64,000 nucleotides of DNA from Gymnothorax reevesii (Eukaryota; Chordata; Actinopteri; Anguilliformes; Muraenidae), in NCBI GenBank assembly GCA_029721435.1, contig CM056586.1, forward strand, positions 69,961,679-70,025,678, in the 5' to 3' direction. Below the pieces are notes generated by a model. It was given only the letters and a program-made list of their open reading frames with translations, searched no databases and was not told the DNA's origin. Below, piece by piece: positions 56,725-64,000 of the stretch. The first letter of the stretch is position 1. Each line of letters begins with the position of its first letter. Both the position numbers and the translations under genes were made by a program.

Positions 56725-57420
56725 AGTAGTAGGTAACTTATATAAAAATAACTTTTTTTCGTATTTGCTGAAACAGTCACTCTATATTGACAGTAGTACA
56801 TGAGACAGGTAATCTGGAAAAATAAAAAAGAGGTATATTTGACTCCCTCCTGTGCTTTAAATGGCATTGGTAAGAGTCCGCCATGCCAAAGCAAAATTAA
56901 TTAATCAGGAGGAGTTTCTAATGCAGAGTCAATCACTTCTCATGCACGCGCTGTTCAGCCCCCCTCCCCCGCACGTGCGTTCTCCCTTATTCAAGACTAT
57001 CATCCGCGGCCGATTCCTGGAGGAGCTTAAATCTGCAATTGAAGCACCTATTACTAAAACCCCATCAGTCACACTTGACTTGACTTGACTTGTGGGGTTT
57101 TAGTAATCTGTGCTTCAATTAGTAACTGTTTTGTGTTTTATATGATAAAAATAACTCCTTCAGCTATTCGTATTTCAAGTGGTCTGACAATAAATTTTGA
57201 TCGCTCTATGGCAGGTGCGGAGACTGATAATGCAGGAACATGGAAATCTCTCCGTCTAGCTACGCCTCTAGTTCCTTATTTGTCAACAACTGCATAACAG
57301 TTCAACTAGCGGAAAAAAAGACCGAAGACACTCCCTGTAAAGTAGTCAACCAAGAAGGAGGTGGAGTTTGGGTTTAAAAATGGGATCCTGTGTTAGGAAG
57401 ATCTGCTGGCATTGTGTTTG
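56725..57420. other. Unique sequence, no gene recognised
   Basis: A GC-richer part at 56,850-57,060 includes a 75-codon plus frame with no domain. ACTTGACTTGACTTGACTTG lies at 57,072-57,091. Confidence 0.4.
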
Positions 57421-57421
57421 T

Positions 57422-57469
<48 letters not shown>
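57422..57469. repeat. (GATA)12 microsatellite
   Basis: Twelve perfect GATA units, followed by CTTTAATAATCTTTCACAGG, a sequence that often follows GATA tails of fish retroelements (TACTTTATTAATC type). It may mark a LINE or SINE 3' end of which the body is gone. Confidence 0.95.
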
Positions 57470-57540
57470 CTTTAATAATCTTTCACAGGTAATTGCAATT
57501 GTTACAGTAGCAGTACACTCATTCATTTCTCATACTCCGA

Positions 57541-57712
57541 GAATAGCTTAATGAGTAGCTTGAAAGTAGCTTGATGAGTAGCTTGAGAGTAGCTTAACGA
57601 GTAGCTTGATGAGTCGCTTGAGAGTAGCTTGATGAGTAGCTTGAGAGTAGCTTGATGAGTAGTTTAATGAGTAGATGAGTAGCTTGAGAGTAGCTTGATG
57701 AGTAGCTTGATG
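57541..57712. repeat. Minisatellite, ~11/23-bp unit
   Basis: About fifteen half-units of the type GAGTAGCTTGA or GAGAGTAGCTT alternate (for example GTAGCTTGATGA with GTAGCTTGAGA), giving a ~23-bp higher-order unit. The 63-codon minus frame through it (QATHQATLK repeats) is an artefact. Confidence 0.93.
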
Positions 57713-57714
57713 GC

Positions 57715-58552
57715 AAAGCATGTGCACCGGTCTGCGCATTTATCTACAGTGACCAGGCTACAGTTGTAATAATGTAAAGGCAATTCATCAGAGGACAGGT
57801 TGTTATACTTAGAAACTGTAACTCCAATAACCAGCGCCTACATGTGTTTGGTAGCCAAGTGTAGTGTTTAAGCTTTGTGTAGCCTGGCCTGGTGAGGAGG
57901 TGAAAATGATAAACCAAATCAAGCCAGGTCTTCAGCTTGGTAGCAAGCAGCTGGAAGGTGGACATTACCCTAGTGTGTGGGGATATGAATTATCGAGCTT
58001 AGGGAGGGGCGATTGGAGGGAGAGACGAAGCAGAGAGGTATTTATTATTAAAAATTTCTCTCTCTTGTGCTTTTCACCAATTACGATCTGCAGCTTTAAT
58101 TTAACACACCTTGCCAACTTATTTGTGATTTGGGGTTTAACATCATTGACCTTGATGGAAATATTGAAGCTGCTCCTGTGTCTTTATGCTGCAAATTCCA
58201 TCGAAGATCATTACACACACACAAGCACCACATGTATATTTGCCTTCCCTCTAATAGGCTAACTGCCATAATGTGCCAAAATCTGGTCATTAATAGCATC
58301 TAAAATTCTTCCTGAACCTTTCCTGGTCTGATCTTCATATTCCAGTCAACAGCAGGGTAATTTAAGTCACCCTTAATAATAGTCTCACAATTCGAATAAG
58401 CTTGCGCTATATTTTCAAAGAATGTTTCATTCACACAACCATCTGCTATCTGAGATGGTTAGTAGTGCTCTTCAATGATTAGACTATTCTCATATTCCCC
58501 AATGCAAATATGTTTTTAAGGTAAATATCCTTATTGGGAAATAGTTGCTCGA
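57715..58552. other. Unique sequence, no gene recognised
   Basis: Overlapping frames (plus 57,864-58,262; minus 57,744-57,965) show no domain. From about 58,270 a stretch with short palindromic words of unknown origin. Confidence 0.35.
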
Positions 58553-58570
58553 CATCTGGGACAACACATT

Positions 58571-58756
58571 CTCATTCCGACTCGTCATACAGCGACATTA
58601 CCTGATCAAGCTTCAATGTACTATGCAAAAGAAGGCTAGGGCTTAGGGGTTAGGGTTAGTTTTAAACTGGCATCAAATATGGATGCCCGAAGCCTCCTTT
58701 TGCGTAGTATTTTGGCGCTTGATCAGGTAGCGTCACTACATGACACGTCAGGATGA
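58571..58756. mobile_element. Fold-back MITE with telomere-like centre
   Basis: Left arm 58,571-58,637 and right arm 58,690-58,756 are inverted copies, roughly 75-80 percent paired; shared core words are ACCTGATCAAGC / GCTTGATCAGGT, TACTATGCAAAAG / CTTTTGCGTAGTA and GACTCGTCAT / ATGACACGTC. The centre reads GGGCTTAGGGGTTAGGGTTA. No open frame. Confidence 0.82.
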
Positions 58757-58774
58757 AACTTGGCTCTCTGGTAT

Positions 58775-59620
58775 TTGCTGTAAACAAAGATTTTCTTTTT
58801 ACAAAAAGAGGGGGTTGGATTAGATGCGTGCAGCTCTGACTGTACATAAAAAGTTTGTTGTTTCCTCATATACGAAGTTTGTGATTAGTCAGGTGCGTGG
58901 GCCAGGGTGCTGCCAGTTAATAATGTTTCCTGCTAGTGGATTGAATGACAAACCCCAGAAGGGGAGCCTATTGAATGGCGATCATATTAAAGGAAAACGC
59001 TCTGCTGCATTAGATTCGGCAGACAGCCGAGAACAATAAGGGGGAAAATGCTCAGATATTGTGGCACTGTTCGCTTGCCCTCTCATTCTGTCTGCAGCAG
59101 CAAAGCCGCGTTAATCAGAGCTCTTTTCACATAATGGGAAAGTCAATAGCTGCGTACAATCAGTAAACAAATTTGGCTATTTTTAAAAGGGCCCCTGTCT
59201 CCATTTAGCACAGGCAATTTAAATTATTCTACCGTGTAACACTTTAATTGTATAAGACAAAGACCATGTCTCCGATACAAAAGAACCCGCAGCACACAGA
59301 GAACTGCTAGGAATTTCTATGCTGCCATAGTGAGATGACAAGTGATAAGCTTTTTGCAAGAATTAGTTTGCTTGTGTATCTAAAGGAAGGAGGACAGCCA
59401 ATTAGAGGGAGTAACAAAGTAAAGAAAAAAGTAAAGATTTACCCACTTTCACAGATGTAGGAGAACAAACAGTATTGATTTCCAGTATTTTCCTGTAATG
59501 TAGGACTGAGAGCGGAGCTACAACAGACAGACATCAACTATTTTAAGAACATGTCCTCATTCTTCCTGGCTATGCCTAAAAAGAACTGTATCAGACATTA
59601 AGATCTTTCTGGAAAGAATT
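58775..59620. other. Unique block, candidate conserved non-coding element
   Basis: 58,930-59,360 is balanced and repeat-free with GGCTATTTTTAAAAGGG, AATTTAAATTATT words; frames are short. Regulatory role is inference. Confidence 0.33.
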
Positions 59621-59624
59621 TGAA

Positions 59625-59780
59625 GTACCATACAAAAGTTCGGATTTGCTCAGAAATGTTTTTGTTTTTGAAAAAAAAAGAAAAACCTGTAACTTTTAAA
59701 CTGACCAACAAAGCAGCAATGACGCTGATTTTGTTTCAAATTGCTATTACTCTTCAGAAGTAATATTCTTTTCATTACCG
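59625..59780. mobile_element. Possible Tc1/mariner-type terminus
   Basis: AAGTACCATACAAAAGTTCG followed by CTCAGAAATGTTTTTGTTTT resembles the GTACCxxTCAAAAGTTTGG-type end of a common fish element. No transposase or second end is seen. Confidence 0.35.
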
Positions 59781-59784
59781 CTGA

Positions 59785-60312
59785 CAACGATGGCTGGCAT
59801 TGTTCGCACCGTGTCGGCCTGAATGTGCGGATGTGTGTGTGATCATGGCAAAAGGTGGCCCTTGAGACAGTTACTGGAGCGGTAACTGCCACAAAAGCCG
59901 TATTTACTATTTTGTCAGGAGTTTTTATGTCTGTTGGTAAGTCTGTGGACAGATTTTATTAACCCTAAAGTATCACAGCTGAGCAGACTGAAATCACAAA
60001 ATGCAGCAGGTGTGTTGTTGAGATGGAGTGAAGGCTGCGTTTGAAGGAGGGTTTGGTCCAAGCAAGGGCATCTAAAGTAGGGGGGTTGGAGGAGCGACTG
60101 TTGTGATCCAGTCGCAAGAAGGTATCTAGTTACCGGCCGCAACAACGTTTGATGGTATTGTTTCCACCGTTTGAGCCTGCGTGTGTTTATCAACAAGGCA
60201 AAACGTTGTCCAGGAGACACCTCTTGTAGCTGGTGACAAACAAGTGGATCAGAGGGATCTAATAGCTGCGACCTGGCCTAGCATCCGTCACGTGGCCTAG
60301 TGTCCATGACTG
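59785..60312. other. Unique sequence, no gene recognised
   Basis: A 101-codon minus frame (59,915-60,220) has no domain. Confidence 0.4.
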
Positions 60313-60315
60313 GTG

Positions 60316-60780
60316 GTTTCTTGAACAAGTGTAACCTCGAAATTGCAAATGACCTTGAAAATCAATAGGTAACCCTTCCTCTGTACCAAGAAGCTTGTTG
60401 TAAGATTTAATAGCCATCCATCAAGTTAAACTCGAGTTACGGTGCGAAAACTGTGAAATCGGGGCAAAATCGACACTTTTTTGACTGGTGTGACCTTGGG
60501 ATTCGACAGATGACCTTGAAAATCAATAGGGAACCCCTCCTCTATACCAAGAAGCTTGTTCTAAGATTTCATAGCCATTCATTGAATTAAACTTGAGTTA
60601 CAGTGCGAAAACCGTCAAATCGGGCAAAATTGACACTTTTTTTACCTGTGTGACATTGGGATTTGACGGATGACCTTGAAAAACAATAGGAAACACCTCC
60701 TCTATGCCTAGAAGCTATTTCCAAAATTTCATAGCGATCCATGAATTCTAACTGGAGTTACAGCGCGAAAACCCGCAAAC
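60316..60780. repeat. Tandem array, ~160-bp unit, about 2.8 copies
   Basis: Units start at GACCTTGAAAATCAATAGG (60,351), GACCTTGAAAATCAATAGGG (60,512) and GACCTTGAAAAACAATAGG (60,672), spacing 161 and 160; a partial unit precedes them. Shared words inside each unit: CCAAGAAGCTTGTT, AGTTACxGxGCGAAAAC, GGCAAAATxGACACTTTTTT. Unit 3 is cut at about 60,780, where the 3' part of the element begins. Confidence 0.92.
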
Positions 60781-60985
60781 AAGGTTGTGACCTCTGTGAA
60801 CTTGACCTTTGACCTTTGACCTCCACCTTGCACATGGACATCACTTTGGTGAAGGTCAATAACTCCTGGGAATTGCATGATGATACGATGACAGGAACAT
60901 GGTGAAAAAGTTGTCACAGACGGACGAACAGATGGACGGACAGACAGAAGCGTTCATAGAGCTGCTTGGTCGCAGCTTATAAAAA
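60781..60985. repeat. 3' part of the tandem-bearing element, with TGACCTT repeats
   Basis: TGACCTTTGACCTTTGACCT lies at 60,803-60,822: three TGACCT half-sites each separated by one T. The segment ends with GACGGACGAACAGATGGACG, GACAGACAGA and CTGCTTGGTCGCAGCTTATA, a tail type shared with the element at 24,430. It abuts a Tc1-E copy that lacks its outer terminus. Confidence 0.75.
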
Positions 60986-61139
60986 CCGAATGCAAAGACA
61001 TATAAATCATTCAAACCATATATTTAATTGAAAATAGCAGTAAGACAGCATATTAAATGTTGACACTGAGAAATTTTATTGTTTTTGAAAATTTATATGT
61101 TCATTTGGAATTTAATGCCAGCAAAAGTTTTCTGAAAAG

Positions 61140-62627
61140 TTGGGATAGGGGCATGTTTGCCACTATGTTCTATCATCACTTCTTTTAACAACATCCTGCA
61201 AGGGTTTGCAAATAGAGGAGGCCAACTGCTATAGTTTTGAAGCAAAATGTCTTCCCATTCTTGCTTGATGAAGTATTTCAGCTGATCAATACCTCACGGC
61301 CTCCTTTGTCATATTTTCATTTCATAATATGCCAAATGTTTCCAGTGGGTGACAGGTCTGGGCAGCAGGTAGTCCAGTTTAGCACCCAGACTCTTTCACT
61401 ATGGTGCCATGTTGTTGTCATATGTGCAGAATATGGTTTGGCACTGTTTTGCTGAAATTAGAAAAGCAGTCTCGAGCTGCCAGATAGCTCACTCGGTTAA
61501 AACATCACATTGCGAAGCAGAAGTGACTACCATGGCGCAGGTTCGAACCCCGATCATACTAAGTGGTCGGCAGCTTTTTCAGAGTATCGCACAATTGGCC
61601 ATTGCGCTACATGGATGCAAATTTGGAAGGGACTGCCAGGGAGGGGAAATAATAGTTGCCTTGTTCATTGCTCCAGCGCCTCCTGTTGGTCAGACGGGCG
61701 CTCATCAGGAAGATTCTAAGCCTGTCCGTGTTCGGGTATCCTCCGCCCTCGTTCTGAACTTGCGAGGATTCAACCAATGAGTGTAAAGAAGCAGTAGTTG
61801 ATGGGCACGTGATTCGGAGGAGTTCCATGAATCGTCCCTGTCTCTTGAATAGGCAACAAGGGGTCGCATACGAGCAAGACTGGTACATAGTTCTCCAATT
61901 GGGCATTACAGATTCGGGTGAGATTGGAGATGCCCAATTTATTAAATAAAAAAAAAAAAAAAGAAAGCCCTTCCCTTGCTTATTTCAGCAAAACCTGAAG
62001 ATCATTCAGCATTAATGTTGTCTTCACAGATTTGCAAGTTACCTGTGCCAGGTGCACAAATGCTTCTCATACCATTATGGACGATGGCCTTTGAAGTGTG
62101 CACTGGAAGAAAAAAAATTCCCTCTCCTTTTTAGCCTGGAGGATGAAATGTGCTTGATTTGAAACACGAATTTCACATTTTGATTAGTCAGACCACAGGA
62201 CAGTTTTGCCCTTCGCCTCAGTCCATCTTCAATGAGATCGAGCCCAGAGAAGGCGGCTTTATTTCTGGATCTTGTTGATATATGGTTTTAACTTCATATT
62301 GCAGATTTTTTACTTGAATTTTTGGATGCTGCAAAAAACTGTGTTCACTAACAATGGGTTTCAGACATCTTGATCCCACGCAGAGATTTTCATAACAAAA
62401 TTCTATTTTTTCTCAATGCAGTGCTGCCTGAGGGCCTGAGTATCATGGCCAGTCAGTAATGGTTTTCGGCCCTGTCCTTCGCGCATAGAGATTTCTCTAG
62501 ATTCTCTGAATCTTTTAATTATATTATGTACTGTAGATGGAATCCCCAAATTCTTTGCAATTTTGCGTTTGCCCTGGCAATCTTTCACAGCGACTATGCC
62601 TCCCTGGGGAGCTCTTTTTATACCCAA
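61140..62627 (-). pseudogene. Tc1-E transposase pseudogene, copy 3, split by SINE
   Basis: On the minus strand ATG at 62,625-62,627 opens MGIKRAPQGGIVAVKDCQGK, then IAKNLGIPSTVHNIIKRFRE and EGQGRKPLLTG: a well-kept N-terminal helix-turn-helix and GRKP linker, the best-preserved transposase segment in the window. After 62,403 the frame breaks. The catalytic part follows in pieces (about 62,170-62,200 CTGATTAGTCAGACCACAGG type reversed, which is the W-S-D-x-T region). The SINE then intervenes at 61,471-61,963, and the C-terminal part (61,140-61,470) ends with a HSGKHAPIPTF-like sequence. About 995 coding bases remain without the SINE, as expected for the family. Confidence 0.87.
61471..61963 (+). 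mobile_element. Long tRNA-derived SINE (family S), copy 2, inside Tc1-E
   Basis: Head: A box TAGCTCACTCGG (61,485-61,496) and B box GGTTCGAACCC (61,540-61,550), 43 bases apart, as in tRNA-derived promoters for RNA polymerase III. Body ~380 bases, end AATTGGGCATTACAGATTCG, GAGATTGGAGATGCCCAATT (two inverted GCCCAATT words that can pair) and poly-A to 61,962. AGAAAAGC before and AGAAAGC after the element may be the target duplication. It is intact at both ends and thus the best reference copy of the family. Confidence 0.92.
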
Positions 62628-62939
62628 TCATGTTACTGACCTGTTGTCAATTAATGTAATTGACTGCTAGATATTCTACCTGGTTTGCTTTTATGGTATC
62701 ATGAAAATTTTACAGCCACTTGTTGCCCCTGTCCCAACTTTTTTGAGACCTGTTGCTCGCATCAAATTCAAAATGAGCAGATATTTTTAAAAAAATGAAA
62801 TTTCTCAGTTTCAGTATTTGATATATTATTACATTGAATTAAATGTAGGGTTTGAATGATTTGCATATCATTACATTCTGTTTTTATTTGCAGTTTACAC
62901 AACATCCCAACTTTCTGGTAAATGGGGTTGCGTACATCT

Positions 62940-63395
62940 TGGTAAAAATCATTTTTCCATTGGGCTTAACTAGTTCTCCTGGACCACTGGCTGGCTAAAA
63001 TGTTGAATCGATAGCCCACTTCCATGTATTGCTGAAGATATGACACTTCAGCGTGTGGCCAAATGCATTTCATCTTGCTGAAATTCTCCAACCAAACCAC
63101 CTCGAGAATTAACCAAGGAAGACATTTAATGATGAGTATGTATTTAGAACAAAGGTAAAACAAGGAGTGAAGAAGTTGATGTTAGCTGAACAGATTTAAT
63201 TTCCTTCAAGAAAAAATGCCATTAATTTGCACAGGAGCGACCAAGCAAATGTTTTCAGGAACCTAGAATTTTTTTTTTTTGTCTGATATATTCATTTTTT
63301 ATTTTCCTTATTCATGCTTCGGTGGATAAAAGGCACATTCAAGACACCAAATGTGACTATAAAAATGCTTCCAAACAATGTTTGTTTTTCTGTAA
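62940..63395. other. Unique sequence, nothing recognised
   Basis: A T10 run at 63,271. Short frames only. Confidence 0.4.
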
Positions 63396-63399
63396 AGAC

Positions 63400-63740
63400 A
63401 GTTTATACAGTCATAGCTTTGACAGAGCCCTGATCTCAACATCATCTCTGCTGCCTGAGGACACCCGGCGAGACAAACGCCAGTAAGACTGAGACTGCAG
63501 AAGCACTGTGGCGACTTCTCCAATAGGCTCTGGGCAACCAAACAGCCAATTATCTTATCAACCTATAACACTGCAGGAAAGGGTTAATAATTATTTGGCA
63601 GTGTCATCACAGCAAATACAGATTAGATTTAGATTTTTTTTTGACAGTTCGCAAATCTTTACAATACATTTTTGAATTTTCAGAAACCTTTCTTTTAATG
63701 ATTATCATGTGCATCTTTGCTTATGATAATAAATTCAGAG
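63400..63740 (+). mobile_element. Tc1-like remnant (further family), 3' part
   Basis: GCCCTGATCTCAACATCATC corresponds to the S-P-D-L-N-I-I motif near the last catalytic residue, CGGCGAGACAAACGCCAGTA to the following helix, and CTGTGGCGACTTCTCCAATA to the L-W-x-x-L-Q block. The 3' part includes TTAGATTTAGATTTTTTTTT. The stretch CTGCAGGAAAGGGTTAATAA (63,563-63,582) looks foreign to it. No open frame. Confidence 0.6.
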
Positions 63741-63970
63741 TTTAACAGCTAAATGCATCATTTTGGTCTTGCTAAAAATATGGAAACTTTCTGACAAAAA
63801 TTGAAAGGCTATCTGCATTTATCTCATGAACAACTAACATTGGCTATTGGTTCAACTAACAAAATTAAAGCACATTCTAACATTTGTCCATGTCATAATG
63901 TTTGCTTCTCTAGGACTTTGAGAAACAACTCTTTTTAAAATATTCTCTTTCAGTGAGACTGGTAAACAAT
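63741..63970. other. AT-rich sequence, nothing recognised
   Basis: Short A/T runs, no motif. Confidence 0.4.
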
Positions 63971-63971
63971 T

Positions 63972-64000
63972 AACCCTTTCCTGCATGGAGGTCACTACAG
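63972..64000 (+). mobile_element. piggyBac-type terminus running off the window
   Basis: TTAACCCTTTCCTGCATGG is TTAA followed by a CCCTTT end. Its reverse complement, CAGGAAAGGGTTAA, is at 63,566-63,579. The element body lies outside the window, so the call is tentative. Confidence 0.4.

Larger units (their letters stand above)
60990..62936 (-). mobile_element. Tc1-like transposon (family E), copy 3, with nested SINE
   Basis: The right end TTTCTGGTAAATGGGGTTGC, preceded by CACAACATCCCAAC, is the family terminus. The left inner terminal repeat (GAATGCAAAGACATATAAAT) is present but its outermost ~45 bases are lost where the tandem-bearing element abuts. A 493-bp SINE (61,471-61,963) sits in the transposase region. 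Confidence 0.9.

Noticed and set aside
57422..57712. CRISPR array
   Set aside because: GATA microsatellite and minisatellite without unique spacers; the DNA is vertebrate.
57548..57739. 63-codon frame with QATHQATLK repeats
   Set aside because: Translation of a minisatellite.
58640..58662. Interstitial telomere repeat
   Set aside because: Only about two imperfect TTAGGG-like units, inside a fold-back element.
60316..60780. CRISPR array or centromeric satellite
   Set aside because: Units are 160 bp, directly adjacent without spacers and only about three, within a mobile-element context.
61480..61556. tRNA gene
   Set aside because: A and B boxes are good, but the sequence is the head of a 490-base repeat with poly-A tail and a sister copy, so it is a SINE promoter.

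Overview
The window looks like intergenic DNA from a vertebrate, most probably a ray-finned fish. The evidence is many Tc1-like transposons of the fish type, an L2-like LINE, a Ty3/gypsy element, two tRNA-derived SINE families, abundant CA/GATA/AT microsatellites, and no compact or prokaryote-style gene organisation. I found no host protein-coding exon, rRNA or functional tRNA that I can support. Family names rest on my recognition of motifs and conceptual translations, not on a database search, and the species cannot be named from the sequence.

Layout. 1-10 kb: scattered Tc1 and MITE fragments in unique sequence, with a GC-richer block at 8.4-9.4 kb. 10.4-11.2 kb: a field of degenerate GCATTCGA-like motifs. 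12.0-14.3 kb: an L2 reverse-transcriptase remnant followed by a Tc1 remnant. 14.6-18.6 kb: mostly unique sequence with a poly-G/poly-C/poly-G cluster at 17.6 kb. 18.8-23.9 kb: a dense nest of DNA transposons, including a 3-kb Tc1 copy split by two insertions and a second Tc1 split by a piggyBac-type MITE. 24-30 kb: mainly unique sequence, one CpG-rich block at 28.1-28.6 kb. 30.1-31.3 kb: another Tc1. 32.3-35.2 kb: a 5' LTR-like leader plus broken gag and pol of a Ty3/gypsy element. 36.2-40.2 kb: the longest stretch without recognised repeats. 40.4-46.8 kb: a near full-length Tc1, an LTR-like fragment, a SINE, a THAP-like scrap and a third copy of the same Tc1 carrying a 218-bp TTAA-flanked MITE. 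48.6-49.8, 55.2-56.5 and 61.0-62.9 kb: three copies of a related Tc1 group, the last interrupted by a SINE. 57.4-60.9 kb: GATA repeat, minisatellite, fold-back element and a 160-bp tandem array.

All transposase, gag, pol and RT reading frames I see are broken, so this is a transposon graveyard. Insertions inside insertions give a relative chronology: several Tc1 copies are older than the piggyBac-type MITEs and the tRNA SINE. Between the repeats lie blocks of balanced, non-repetitive sequence rich in homeodomain-like TAATTA/TTAAT words. These could be conserved regulatory elements of a developmental-gene desert, but that is inference and needs cross-species alignment. I did not find a convincing undescribed molecular system. 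The best leads are a 77-bp inverted patch shared between a Tc1 and the element inserted in it, the set of TTAA-flanked MITEs, and the long tRNA-derived SINE.
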